Source: Kutzneria kofuensis
GTDB lineage: Bacteria > Actinomycetota > Actinomycetes > Mycobacteriales > Pseudonocardiaceae
NCBI RefSeq assembly: GCF_014203355.1
Contig: NZ_JACHIR010000001.1
Coordinates: forward strand, 5,954,038 to 6,018,037
Direction: 5' to 3'
DNA length: 64,000 nt
The stretch's first letter is position 1. The number at the start of each line of letters is the position of its first letter. The translations under genes were made by a program, and so were the position numbers. This document shows, piece by piece, positions 36,403 through 47,844 of this stretch. The notes beneath the pieces were generated by a model. It saw nothing but the letters and a program-made list of their open reading frames with translations. It ran no database searches and was not told where the DNA came from.

Positions 36403-36733
36403 GACCGGACGCTATCAAGCGGCGACTGGCTGTGATCGGAATCACGCCGCGGGCGGCGCGAATCGTGACCGGCGCATCACGCGCATGTTGCCGGTTCGTC
36501 GGCTATGCTTCGCCAACCGAAGTAACTGGTTGATGTCCGCGGCAATGTCGTCCGGGTAGCCCAGATCGTTACGGACCGCGGTTCGAGATCACCCGTTTGC
36601 TGGTGCCTCCGCGTTTCGTGACTGTTAAGGTTTCGTCAACCACGGGCCACCGTCGTCCCGATATGCGCAAGCAAACCGGGAGTCCCCCAAGTATCTGGGG
36701 CCTCGTTTAGGACGATGAGGGAGGTCTCGAGTC
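36403..36733. other. Divergent intergenic region between the ABC importer and gltB
   Basis: 331 bases without a gene. On the left it holds the importer promoter and CRP-type palindrome. Near gltB there is a small hairpin CCCCA-N6-TGGGG (36685-36700) and a GGGAGG 9 bases before the gltB GTG. The middle (about 36450-36680), less GC-rich than coding DNA, probably contains the gltB promoter, but I could not fix one with confidence. No known riboswitch fold was recognised. Confidence 0.5.
36409..36446 (-). promoter_or_regulatory. Leaderless -10 plus CRP-type palindrome for the ABC importer operon
   Basis: TAGCGT (36414-36409) ends 6 bases before GTG 36402. GTGAT-CGGA-ATCAC (36432-36445; TGTGA-N6-TCACG) is centred about 36 bases upstream of the start, the same core and distance as the palindrome before hisH. 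Confidence 0.5.
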
Positions 36734-39700
36734 GTGACGATCTTCTCCGCCCTTCCCGGCCGACAGGGCCTGTACGACCCGAGCGCGGAACGGGACGCCT
36801 GTGGTGTGGCCATGGTGGCCGACATCAAGGGGCGGCGTTCGCACGGCATCGTCGTGGATGCCCTGACCGCGCTGGCCAACCTGGAGCACCGCGGCGCCGC
36901 GGGCGCCGAGCCGACCAGCGGCGACGGCGCCGGCATCCTGCTGCAGGTGCCGGACGCGCTGCTGCGGGACGTCTGCGGGTTCGCGCTGCCCGAGGCCGGT
37001 CGGTACGCCGCCGGCATCGCGTTCCTGCCGGCCGACGCCGACGAGCGGGCCAGGGCCGTCGAGCTGATCGAGCGGATCGCCACCGAGGAGAACCTGGAGG
37101 TGCTGGGCTGGCGGGACGTTCCCGTCGACCCGGACGCCGCCGACGTGGGCCCCACCGCCCGTTCGGTGATGCCGCACTTCGCCATGCTCGTCGTCGCCGG
37201 CGTGGCCGACGGCGACGGCAACCGTCCGTCCGATGTGGACCTGGACCGGCTCACCTTCTGCCTGCGCAAGCGGGCCGAGCGGGACAGCGTGGTCGCCGGG
37301 GTCGGCGCCTACTTCCCGTCGCTGTCCGCGCGCACCCTGGTGTACAAGGGCATGCTCACCACCGGCCAGCTGCCGGCGTTCTTCCCCGACCTCGTCGACG
37401 AGCGCCTCACCAGTGCGATCGCGTTGGTGCACAGCCGGTTCTCCACCAACACGTTCCCGTCGTGGCCGCTGGCGCACCCGTTCCGGTACGTCGCCCACAA
37501 CGGCGAGATCAACACGATTCGCGGCAACCGGAACCGGATGCGCGCCCGGGAGTCGCTGCTGGCCAGCGACCTCATCCCCGGCGACCTGGCCCGGCTGTTC
37601 CCGATCATCGACGGCGACGGCTCCGACTCGGCGTCCCTCGACGAGGTGCTGGAGCTGCTGCACCTCGGCGGCCGGTCGCTGCCGCACGCGGTGCTGATGA
37701 TGATCCCGGAGGCGTGGGAGAACCACGCCACCATGGACCCCAAGCGCCGCGCCTTCTACCAGTTCCACGCCAGCCTGATGGAGCCGTGGGACGGCCCGGC
37801 CTGTGTCACCTTCACCGACGGCACGCTGGTCGGCGCGGTTCTCGACCGCAACGGCCTGCGCCCGGCCCGCTGGTGGCGCACCGACGACGACCGCGTGGTG
37901 CTGGCCAGCGAGACCGGCGTGCTCGACCTGCCGCCGCACCGGGTGGTGGCCAAGGGCCGCCTGCAGCCGGGCCGGATGTTCCTCGTGGACACCGAGGCCG
38001 GCCGCATCGTCGACGACGACGAGGTGAAGGCCAAGCTGTCCGCGCAGCTGCCGTACGACGAGTGGCTGCACGCCGGCCTGCTGGAGCTGGCCGACCTGCC
38101 CGACCGCGAGCACGTGGTGCAGAGCCACGAATCCGTGGTGCGCAGGCAGCTCACCTTCGGCTACACCGAGGAGGAGCTGCGCATCCTGCTCGCGCCGATG
38201 GCCGAGAACGGCGCGGAGCCGATCGGCTCGATGGGCTCGGACACCCCGATCGCCGCGCTGTCCAAGCGATCCCGGCTGCTCTACGACTACTTCGTGCAGA
38301 ACTTCGCGCAGGTGACCAACCCGCCGCTGGACGCCATCCGCGAGGAGATCGTCACCTCGGTGTCCCGCGTGATGGGCCCGGAGCAGAACCTGCTGGAGCC
38401 CGGCCCGGCCTCGTGCCGGCACATCGGGCTGCCGTACCCGGTCATCGACAACGACGAGCTGGCCAAGCTCATCCACGTCAACGACGACGGCGACCTGCCC
38501 GGCTTCGCCTGCACCGTCCTTTCCGGACTGTACGAGGTGGACGGTGGCGGCCGGGCGCTGGCCGACGCGATCGAGCGGGTGCGCCGCCAGGCGTCCGAGG
38601 CGATCGCCGCCGGCGCGCGCACGCTCGTGCTGTCCGACCGCGATTCCGACCACCGGATGGCGCCGATCCCGTCGCTGCTGCTGGTTTCCGCGGTGCACCA
38701 CCACCTTGTCCGCACCAAGGAGCGGCTGCGCGTCGCGCTCGTCGTCGAGACCGGCGACTGCCGCGAGGTGCACCACGTGGCGCTGCTGCTCGGCTACGGC
38801 GCCGCCGCGGTCAACCCGTACCTGGCCTTCGAGACCATCGAGGACCTGATCAGCCAGAACGCCATCGCCAGCATCGAGCCGCGGGTCGCCATCCGGCGCT
38901 ACGTCTCCGCGCTGGTCAAGGGCGTGCTGAAGATCATGTCCAAGATGGGCATCTCCACCGTCGGCGCCTACACCGCGGCCCAGGTCTTCGAGGCCGTCGG
39001 CATCGCCGAGCCGTTGCTGGACGAGTACTTCACCGGCACCCACTCCAAGCTCGGCGGCGTCGGGCTGGACGAACTGGCCGCCGAGGTCGCCGTCCGGCAC
39101 CGCCGCGCCTACCCGGACAACCCGGCCGACCGGTCGCACCGGCGGCTGGAGGTCGGCGGCGAGTACGCGTACCGCCGCGAGGGCGAGCTGCACCTGTTCA
39201 CGCCGGAAACCGTGTTCCTGTTGCAGCACGCCACGAAGACCCGCCGGCGCGAGGTGTACAAGCGCTACACCGACGAGGTGGAGCGGCTGGTCCGCGAGGG
39301 CGGCGGGCTGCGCGGCCTGTTCAAGTTCGCCTCCGGCCGCACCCCGGTGCCGCTGGAGGAGGTCGAGCCGGTCGAGTCGATCCTCAAGCGCTTCAACACC
39401 GGCGCCATGTCGTACGGGTCGATCTCGGCCGAGGCGCACGAGACCCTGGCCATCGCCATGAACCGCATCGGCGGCCGGTCCAACACCGGTGAGGGCGGCG
39501 AGGACCCCGAGCGCCTCTACGACCCGGAGCGCCGCTCCGCGATCAAGCAGGTCGCCAGCGGACGGTTCGGCGTGACCAGCGAGTACCTCGTGCACGCCGA
39601 CGACATCCAGATCAAGATGGCGCAGGGCGCGAAGCCCGGCGAGGGCGGGCAGCTGCCCGCGCACAAGGTGTACCCGTGGATCGCGCGCACCCGGCACTCC

Positions 39701-41282
39701 ACGCCGGGCGTCGGCCTGATCTCGCCGCCGCCGCACCACGACATCTACTCCATCGAGGATCTGGCCCAGCTGATCCACGACCTGAAGAACGCCAACGAGC
39801 AGGCCCGCGTCCACGTGAAGCTGGTGTCGGAGCTCGGTGTCGGCACGGTCGCGGCCGGCGTGGCCAAGGCGCACGCCGACGTGGTGCTGATCTCCGGGCA
39901 CGACGGCGGCACCGGCGCCTCCCCGCTGAACTCGTTGAAGCACGCGGGAACGCCGTGGGAGGTCGGCCTGGCCGAGACCCAGCAGACGTTGATGCTCAAC
40001 GGTTTGCGGGACCGGATCACCGTGCAGGTGGACGGCGCCATGAAGACCGGCCGGGACGTCGTGATCGCCGCGCTGCTCGGTGCGGAGGAGTACGGCTTCG
40101 CCACCGCGCCGCTGGTGGTCGCCGGCTGCGTGATGATGCGGGTCTGCCACCTGGACACCTGTCCGGTCGGCGTGGCCACGCAGAACCCCGTGCTGCGCCA
40201 GCGGTACACCGGAAAGCCGGAATTCGTCGAGCAGTTCTTCCACTTCGTCGCCGAAGAGGTCCGGGAGATCCTGGCCGAGCTCGGTTTCCACACCCTCGAC
40301 GAGGCCATCGGGCACGCCGAGCTGCTGGACACCGACGAGGCCGTCGAGCACTGGAAGGCCAAGGGCCTCGACCTGTCGCCGGTGTTCGAGGTGCCGACGC
40401 AGACCCGCTACGGCTCGGCCCGTCGGCGGCTGCGCGGCCAGGACCACGGCCTCGAGCACGCCCTGGACCGGACGCTGATCCAGCTGGCCGAGGCGGCGCT
40501 GGAGGACGCTCACCCGGTGCGGCTGGAACTGCCGGTGCGCAACGTGAACCGGACCGTCGGCACGCTGCTCGGCTCCGAGGTGACGCGCCGCTACGGCGGC
40601 GACGGCCTGCCCGAGGACACCATCCACGTCACGCTGACCGGCTCGGCCGGGCAGTCGCTGGGCGCGTTCGTGCCCCGCGGCGTGACGATGGAGCTGATCG
40701 GCGACGCCAACGACTACGTCGGCAAGGGCCTGTCCGGCGGCCGGATCATCGTGCGGCCGCACGAGGACGCGCCGTTCGCCGCCGAGCAGCAGGTGATCGC
40801 CGGCAACGTGATCGGCTACGGCGCGACCGGCGGCGAGATCTTCCTGCGCGGCCGGGTCGGCGAACGGTTCTGCGTCCGCAACTCCGGCATGGTCGCCGTC
40901 TCCGAGGGCGTCGGCGACCACGCGTTCGAGTACATGACCGGCGGCCGCGCCGTCGTGCTCGGGCCGACCGGGCGCAACCTGGCGGCCGGCATGTCCGGCG
41001 GCATCGCCTACGTGCTCGAACTGGATCCGATGCTGGTCAACACCGACATGGTCGAGCTGCAGCGGCCCACCGCCGACGACCTGCGGTGGCTCAAGGAGAT
41101 CGTGGAGCGGCACCACAAGCTCACCGGTTCCGCGGTGGCCGCGTCGCTGCTCGGCGACTGGCCGCGGCGCTCGGCGAGCTTCACCAAGGTGATGCCGAGC
41201 GACTACCAGCGTGTGTTGGAGGCGATGCGACTGGCCCGCGCCCAGGGCCGCGACGTCGACGAGGCGATCATGGAGGCGTCCC

Positions 41283-41290
<8 letters not shown>
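36734..41290 (+). CDS. gltB: Glutamate synthase (NADPH) large subunit
   Basis: 1518 residues. Makes glutamate from 2-oxoglutarate and glutamine. The N-terminal class II glutaminase starts at Cys23 (DACGVAMV) after a 22-residue propeptide. The central and FMN domains follow with [15 protein letters not shown] and [12 protein letters not shown]; the [3Fe-4S] cysteines are Cys1132, Cys1138 and Cys1143 ([16 protein letters not shown]). The C-terminal beta-helix has repeated G-x-x-G-x-x-x-G units. GTG overlaps nothing upstream; the end overlaps gltD by 8 bases. Confidence 0.97.
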
Positions 41291-42788
<1,498 letters not shown>

Positions 42789-42813
42789 TTCGGCGGCCGC
42801 TCTGGATCGGATG

Positions 42814-42840
42814 TGCCGGACGGGTCCGACTCGTCCGGCA
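42814..42840 (+). terminator. Rho-independent-like terminator of gltBD
   Basis: TGCCGGACG and CGTCCGGCA form a perfect 9-bp stem with a 9-base loop, followed by TTTCCCATTTT. Confidence 0.7.
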
Positions 42841-43014
42841 TTTCCCATTTTCGGCCGAGCGACCCTTGTATTTCCGGTCACCGCTGAGATCGCCTAATCG
42901 GCCGACCCTCGAATTTCCCGTGACGCCGTCCTTGCCGGTCAGCCCGGCTGTGGGCGGCGCATTCCACGCCACTTCCGGTCGGCGTTCGGGTGAATTTCCG
43001 TCGAAATCACCCCC

Positions 43015-43052
43015 GTCTTTTCCGGTACGCCGAGTGGCGTACCGGAAAAGAC
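43015..43052. terminator. 17-bp perfect hairpin between convergent gltD and the beta-propeller gene
   Basis: GTCTTTTCCGGTACGCC and its exact complement surround GAGT. The outer TTTT/AAAA parts make it a good bidirectional terminator; it ends 8 bases from the stop of the minus-strand gene. Confidence 0.75.
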
Positions 43053-43059
43053 TTCCGGG

Positions 43060-44199
43060 CTAGCGGTGCCTCGCCCGCGCGGCGGCATGGGTCGCCGCCC
43101 CGCCGCCGACCAGAAGGATCACCGCGGTCAGCGCCCAACGGCGCTGTTTCGTGCGTTGCTCGTGATCCGCCGCCTGCGCCACGGGCGTGACGACCGGTGG
43201 GGAGCCGTGTTTGGTCGTCGTCGGCACGGTCACCGGCCGTTGCGGCGGTGGCGGAGGCGGTACCACGGCCGAGGTCGGCGTGGGTGACGGCGGTGGAGGC
43301 GCCGGGGTCGTGGTCGTGGTCGGCGCCGGCGGGGGCGGGGTGGTGGACCTCGCCGTCGGCGGTGGGGGCGGCGGCGGAGGTGGGGGCGGGGGCGGTGGCG
43401 TGGGCATGCCGAGGCAGCCGGCGGCGTCCGAGGAGCCGACCGGCGGCGCGGACGCCACCTCCCGGGCGGGGCCGCCGCGGGGAATCGCGAACAGCCGGCT
43501 CCGGTGCCCGTCGTCGTTGTCGACCACGTACAGCGTGCGGGACGAGTCGATCACGGCGGCCCCGTAGCTGGAGCCGTGCGGCGGCAGGCCGGCCGGGGTG
43601 GCGACGACGTGCACCGCGCCGCTGTTCGGGTCGACGCTGACGACGGTCGGCCGCCCGTGCGTGGAATTCACGCCGTAGAACAGCCCGTCGACCGGGTCGA
43701 CGGCGAAGTCGTCCAGGCCGTCGGCCTCCGGCCGCATCCGCACCACCCGCGTCACGCTGAGGAACGACCGGCTCGACGGGGTGACGTCGATCGTGAACAG
43801 CCGGTCGTCCAGCCGGACCACCAGGGCGCCCCCGACGCCGCCGCCGGCGGTGGCCTGGGCGAGTTCCCCGGACGGCGCCCCGCGCGCGTAGCCGAGATCC
43901 CGGACTCCACCCGATCGGTCTATGCGAATGACGTGACCGTGTTCCCCGATGCCATAGACCAGATCCTGTGACGCGATGTAACCCAGCGCGTTCAGCTCGA
44001 ACGGCACACCGTGCAGAACCCGCTCGGCGCCACTCGGCAGGCTGACACTCGAAAGGGTGGTGCCGAGGCCGTGCTCACCCGTACGGACCAGGATTGCCTC
44101 ACACACAGTGGGCGTTACCGCGTCCGATCGGGGCGAAAAAAGCGCCGCTATCGCTAGAACGGGTAAAAGGGCACCCGTCATGCGCAGAATCCTGGTCAC
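43060..44199 (-). CDS. Secreted beta-propeller-like protein with polyproline stalk and C-terminal anchor
   Basis: 379 residues from GTG 44199 (an ATG at 44181 is also possible). Signal peptide (LLPVLAIAALFSP), then repeated blades with LVYGIGEHGHVIRID, GLFYGVNSTHGRPTVVSVD and TLYVVDNDDGHRSRLFAI, of the DUF6923/NHL-like kind. Next a run of 14 prolines and about 70 Pro/Thr/Ser residues, and finally a single membrane helix with a basic tail (AAARARHR). No LPxTG signal. It probably displays the propeller beyond the peptidoglycan. Divergent from DUF4239 gene. Confidence 0.8.
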   Translation of the reverse strand: MTRILRMTGALLPVLAIAALFSPRSDAVTPTVCEAILVRTGEHGLGTTLSSVSLPSGAERVLHGVPFELNALGYIASQDLVYGIGEHGHVIRIDRSGGVRDLGYARGAPSGELAQATAGGGVGGALVVRLDDRLFTIDVTPSSRSFLSVTRVVRMRPEADGLDDFAVDPVDGLFYGVNSTHGRPTVVSVDPNSGAVHVVATPAGLPPHGSSYGAAVIDSSRTLYVVDNDDGHRSRLFAIPRGGPAREVASAPPVGSSDAAGCLGMPTPPPPPPPPPPPPPPTARSTTPPPPAPTTTTTPAPPPPSPTPTSAVVPPPPPPQRPVTVPTTTKHGSPPVVTPVAQAADHEQRTKQRRWALTAVILLVGGGAATHAAARARHR

Positions 44200-44289
44200 A
44201 CCACACCGATTTCCTGTTTCAACGAGTTGGCGGATACGGTCCCCACCGTAGACGGTGCTTGAATCGGCTGTCAGCACATAGGAGAGTGA

Positions 44290-45054
44290 ATGGACATCTA
44301 CCTGCAAGGGCTGGTGTGGGTGCTCGGCGTCGCCATTGTCGCCGGCGCGCTCACCGTGCTGATACACCGTCTCACCTCCGGTGACGGCAGGTCCGTCAAC
44401 AACGAGTCGGCCGGCAACGTCTTCGTGATCGTCGGCGGCCTGCAGGCGGTGCTCGTCGCCTTCGTGCTGATCTCGCTGTTCGACACGGTGAGCTCGGCCG
44501 GGGACAACGCCCAGCAGGAGGCCAACAGCCTGGTCGCCGTCACCTGGGCCTCGGACTCGTTCCCCGAGGCCGCCCGTACGCAGATCCACGACCTGGCCCG
44601 CAAGTACGCCACCGCGGTACGCGACCAGGAGTGGCCGCAGATGCAGGCGGGCGAGGCCGTCACCGGCCCCGCCGCGCAGTACCTGGCCCAGATCCACCAG
44701 GCCATCGACCAGGCGCCCGACAACGACGACGACTGGATCAAGGACCGCAAGACCGAGGCGTCCAACCAGCTCTGGCAGGTCTACCAGTTCCGGCAGGACC
44801 GGCTGGACGCCGCCGACGGCAGCGGGGTCAACTCGGTGACCTGGTTCGCGCTCATCGTCGGCAGCGTCCTGTCGATGGTCTTCACCTACATGTTCGGCGG
44901 GCCGAAGCTGATCGCCCACGTGATCATCGTCGGCGTGCTGGCCGCGACCATGACGTTGCTGCTGTTCGCCATCTACCAGCTGCAGGACCCGTTCAACGGC
45001 GGCGCCAACGTCGGGCCCGACGCCTTCGACTCCGCGCTGGCCCGACTCACCTGA
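44290..45054 (+). CDS. DUF4239 (bestrophin-like domain) membrane protein
   Basis: 254 residues. Two N-terminal membrane helices (about 5-25, 44-64), a soluble middle of about 110 residues, and two C-terminal helices (about 181-200, 207-227). The pattern NNESAGNVFVIVGGLQAVLVAFVLI and QQEANSLVAV is typical of DUF4239. The family resembles bestrophin channels; the function in bacteria is untested. ATG with TAGGAGAG 4 bases upstream. End overlaps the convergent LLM gene by 8 bases. Confidence 0.85.
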   Translation: MDIYLQGLVWVLGVAIVAGALTVLIHRLTSGDGRSVNNESAGNVFVIVGGLQAVLVAFVLISLFDTVSSAGDNAQQEANSLVAVTWASDSFPEAARTQIHDLARKYATAVRDQEWPQMQAGEAVTGPAAQYLAQIHQAIDQAPDNDDDWIKDRKTEASNQLWQVYQFRQDRLDAADGSGVNSVTWFALIVGSVLSMVFTYMFGGPKLIAHVIIVGVLAATMTLLLFAIYQLQDPFNGGANVGPDAFDSALARLT

Positions 45055-45940
45055 GCAGGCCCAGCAGTTCCTCCGCCAGTTCGAGCGCGTGATCGGTCTC
45101 CGGGGCCACGTAACAGAGTTCGACGAACGCCTCCGCGAGACCGATCCGCTCGTGCACCGCCAGCGTCGCGTCCGCGATCTCCTTGGCCGACACGCCCTTC
45201 GCCGGGTTCACGCGCAGCACCACCTCGATCGCCGCCGGGTCACGGCCCGCCTCCGCCGCCGCCTCGCGGATCGTCGCCAGCGGCGCCTCGAGGTACTCCG
45301 CCTTCAGCATGCCCGGCAGCATCCCGGCCGCCAGCCAACCGTCCGCGCGGCGGCCGATGCGCTTCAGCGCCGCCGGCGCGAAGCCGCCCAGCTGGATCGG
45401 CGGGCGCCTGGCCGGCTTGTGGTCGATCCGGCTCGGCGGGACATTCCACAGTGGACTGTCGTGTTCGACGACGTCCCGTGTCCAGGCCGCTTCCACCACG
45501 TCCAGGATCTCGTCCAGCCTTCGGCCGCGCTCCGCGAACGGCACGCCCACCGCCTCGAACTCGTCCGGCGACCAGCCGACGCCGAACCCCGCCACCAGCC
45601 GGCCGTCGCTGGCCCGGTCGATCGACGTCAGCGTGCGGGCCAGCGGCAACGGCGAGTAGAACGGCGCGTTCAGCACGTTCGTGCCCAGCCGGACCCGGCT
45701 CGTCACACTCGCCGCCAGCGTCAGCGCCGTGAACGGGTCGAACACCGACGCGAACTCCGGCGGGAACGGGCCCGGTCCGCTCAGGCCGTAACCGATCTTC
45801 GGTTCCAGCGGGCTCAACAGCCGGTCGCCCACCCACAGGGAGTCCGCGCCCAGCCGCTCCGCCTCCGCCGCGAAGCGCACCAGGTCGGCCGGCCGGTTCG
45901 CCACCGGGCCGTACTGGGGCAGGGTGAAGCCGATCCGCAT
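45047..45940 (-). CDS. LLM-class oxidoreductase, probably F420-dependent
   Basis: 297 residues from ATG 45940 with GGAG 5 bases upstream. Luciferase-like TIM barrel: start MRIGFTLPQYGP, LGADSLWVGDRL, RVRLGTNVLNAPFYSPLPLARTL-type strand, the SDGRLVAGFGVGWSPDEFEAVGVPF block, and PIQLGGFAPAALKRIGRRADGWL. The last block is common in F420 enzymes. Substrate unknown. Confidence 0.88.
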   Translation of the reverse strand: MRIGFTLPQYGPVANRPADLVRFAAEAERLGADSLWVGDRLLSPLEPKIGYGLSGPGPFPPEFASVFDPFTALTLAASVTSRVRLGTNVLNAPFYSPLPLARTLTSIDRASDGRLVAGFGVGWSPDEFEAVGVPFAERGRRLDEILDVVEAAWTRDVVEHDSPLWNVPPSRIDHKPARRPPIQLGGFAPAALKRIGRRADGWLAAGMLPGMLKAEYLEAPLATIREAAAEAGRDPAAIEVVLRVNPAKGVSAKEIADATLAVHERIGLAEAFVELCYVAPETDHALELAEELLGLLR

Positions 45941-45958
45941 CGTTTCTCCTCTCACCGA

Positions 45959-46114
45959 GTGATCAGTCTGCGCCTACCCCGTGCGGCATGGCCGATCCCC
46001 TCCCTCGGCGTGCAGGCCGCCCTGATCGCCGCCGCCCTTCGCTTCGCCTGGATCGTCACCGACGCCTACCGCGCGGTCGTCCCCAAGACGCTGGTGGCAC
46101 AGTTGGACCCGTGA
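45959..46114 (+). CDS. Possible small hydrophobic peptide gene upstream of the DUF2461 gene
   Basis: 51 codons from GTG 45959 (or 34 from GTG 46010) ending in TGA that overlaps the next gene's GTG in GTGA. The middle (VQAALIAAALRFAWIV) is hydrophobic. The coupling-type overlap favours a real small ORF or the surviving 3' end of a lost gene. There is no ribosome site and little room for a promoter beside the divergent LLM gene. Tentative. Confidence 0.3.
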   Translation: MISLRLPRAAWPIPSLGVQAALIAAALRFAWIVTDAYRAVVPKTLVAQLDP

Positions 46115-46773
46115 CGTTCCACGGATTCGGCGAGCACGCCATCGACTTCTACGACGGCCTGGAGGCCGACAACTCCAAGGTCTACTGGGATGCGCACAAG
46201 CACGTGTACCAGGGGGACGTGCGGGCGCCGATGGAGGCGCTGCTCGCCGAGCTGGAGCCCGAGTTCGGCGGCCTGGGGGAGCCCAAGGTCTTCCGTCCCT
46301 ACCGGGATGTCCGCTTCTCCAAGGAGAAGACCCCCTACAAGACCCATTGCGGCGGCGTCATCGAACAGGGCCGCGGCGGCGGCGCCTACTACGTCCAGGT
46401 CGGTCCGCTCGGCCTCACCGTCGGCGGCGGCTGCTTCCACCTCGAAGCCGACCAGCTGGCCCGCTTCCGCACCGCCGTCGACGACTCCCGTCGCGGCGAG
46501 GCCCTGGTGAAGATCATCGCGAAGCTGGCCAAGGCCGGGTTCGAGATCAAGGGCGAGCAGCTCAAGACCAAGCCCCGTGGCTACGAGCTCGACCATCCCC
46601 GTATCGACCTGCTGCGGCACAAGTCCCTCTACGCCTCCTTCACCTGGGAGCCCGACGACGTCCTCCACGAACGCGGCTCCTTCGACCGGGTCCGCAAGGC
46701 CTGGCGCCAACTCCGCCCCCTCAACGAATGGGCCGCCGACCACGTAGGCGTGAGCGATCGCCCCGCCCGCTGA
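46111..46773 (+). CDS. DUF2461 / TIGR02453 family protein
   Basis: 220 residues, usual length. Landmarks: N-terminal FHGFGEHAIDFYDGLEADNSKVYWDAHK, the RPYRDVRFSKEKTPYKTHCG block, and the GGGCFHLEADQLARFR and PRGYELDHPRIDLLRHKSL segments. The family is widespread and has no established function. GTG 46111 overlaps the stop of a possible small peptide frame. Confidence 0.88.
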   Translation: MTFHGFGEHAIDFYDGLEADNSKVYWDAHKHVYQGDVRAPMEALLAELEPEFGGLGEPKVFRPYRDVRFSKEKTPYKTHCGGVIEQGRGGGAYYVQVGPLGLTVGGGCFHLEADQLARFRTAVDDSRRGEALVKIIAKLAKAGFEIKGEQLKTKPRGYELDHPRIDLLRHKSLYASFTWEPDDVLHERGSFDRVRKAWRQLRPLNEWAADHVGVSDRPAR

Positions 46774-47050
46774 CGCCGTGGCAGACCGCAGATTGTGCCT
46801 CGCTGGCCCAACCAGCGGCCTGATTGGCTGTGGTCGGGCCGTTCTGCTGCCGCGCTGGGCTCAGGAGATCTGCAGGGCAGGGTGGTGACCGGCCTCGGTT
46901 CGGTCGTAGACGAGCAAGGCAGGGTGCACCGCGGAACAGCGTCGGGCCGCCGATGGCCGGGGGCCTACACGGCTGCGGCATGCGCCAGCCATCTGGGCCC
47001 GGCACGCTGGTGGCTTTGCATGACACGGGGTCGTGATCGCACTTCTCAGT

Positions 47051-47287
47051 ATGGTGAACGAACAGGAACAGGCAGCGGACGGCCTGGGACGGACTGTGAG
47101 CGGCCTGGTGATGCTGTCGACGGCACTGACGACCGGTCTGGGCGGTGTGTACATGACGACGCGGTCGGTCGTGGTGACGACACTGGTCGCTGGCGTGGTC
47201 GCGGTGCTGGGGACAACCGTGGTGCTTCGGCACCGACCGCACCGCAGCGGCGAGGCCACTGAGGCGGAGAGGCGCGAGCGTGCGTGA
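47051..47287 (+). CDS. Small membrane protein preceding the sigma factor
   Basis: 78 residues from ATG 47051 (GTG 47033 also possible). Polar start (VNEQEQAADGLG), two hydrophobic segments (about 13-33 and 38-57), basic-acidic tail (RHRPHRSGEATEAERRERA). Its TGA overlaps the sigma-factor GTG by four bases. Not recognised. Placement invites the idea of a membrane anchor or anti-sigma partner, but no known anti-sigma motif is seen. Confidence 0.6.
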   Translation: MVNEQEQAADGLGRTVSGLVMLSTALTTGLGGVYMTTRSVVVTTLVAGVVAVLGTTVVLRHRPHRSGEATEAERRERA

Positions 47288-47844
47288 TCCACAACGGCGA
47301 CGGTGGATGCTTCGATGACTACTTTCGGGCCGACTTCCCGCGCTTGGTCAAATTCCTGGTCACCGCCGGATTTGCGTTCGAAGCAGCCCAGGACGCGGCG
47401 GAGGAGGCCATGCTGACAGTCCTCCAGGAGTGGTCGACCCTGCGCAGTCCGCACGCCTACGTACGGAAGGTGGCGCTGCGCTGGGCCGTCAACCAGGCCC
47501 GACGAGACCGGGAACGGGTCGCACGCAGCGTCCGCGGTGGCTGGCTGCCACAGGAGGAGACCGACCCTGTGGCCGAGGTGGACGACCGGCTGGACGGCGG
47601 ACCACGAGTGACGGCCCTGCTGGCCGGCCTGCCGGCGCGGCAACGCGTCGTGCTGGCATGGCATCTGGACGGTTTCAGCAATAGTGAGATCGCCGAACAC
47701 TTCGGGCTGAAGCCGGCGACGGTCGGCTCGAACTTGAGGCACGCCAAACAGGCCCTGAGAGCTGCGTTGGCCACCACCGCGATAACCGCGCCGCAGCCCC
47801 CGGTGGCCACAGCCGAGGGAGGGGTGCGCCGCGATGTCCGATGA
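47284..47844 (+). CDS. Sigma-70 family (ECF/SigE-like) sigma factor
   Basis: 186 residues. Region 2 at about 10-75 (FDDYFRADFPRLVKFLVTAGF, AAEEAMLTVLQEW, AYVRKVALRWAVNQARR) and region 4 at about 108-160 (LLAGLPARQRVVLAWHLDGFSNSEIAEHFGLKPATVGSNLRHAKQALR). A Pro-rich tail follows. GTG 47284 is coupled to the small membrane protein gene and its end overlaps the next regulator ATG by 11 bases. The promoter it recognises is unknown. Confidence 0.88.
   Translation: MIHNGDGGCFDDYFRADFPRLVKFLVTAGFAFEAAQDAAEEAMLTVLQEWSTLRSPHAYVRKVALRWAVNQARRDRERVARSVRGGWLPQEETDPVAEVDDRLDGGPRVTALLAGLPARQRVVLAWHLDGFSNSEIAEHFGLKPATVGSNLRHAKQALRAALATTAITAPQPPVATAEGGVRRDVR

Noticed and set aside
36403-36733. Cobalamin or other riboswitch before the BtuF-like gene or gltB
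   Set aside because: No B12-box or recognisable conserved core; the ABC operon appears leaderless, which leaves no room for a riboswitch.
43360-43410. GGN-rich simple repeat as a possible CRISPR or tandem-repeat locus
   Set aside because: It is the complement of the proline codons in the beta-propeller gene; there are no spacers or regular repeats.
43060-44199. LPxTG sortase anchor on the proline-rich surface protein
   Set aside because: No LPxTG-like motif before the terminal helix.
45089-46114. Long plus-strand frame opposite the LLM oxidoreductase
   Set aside because: Antisense shadow; only its last 51 codons lie outside the LLM gene and are listed as a tentative small ORF.
46774-47050. 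Possible gene between DUF2461 and the small membrane protein
   Set aside because: No frame in this stretch has a start, coding bias and a recognisable sequence; treated as intergenic.
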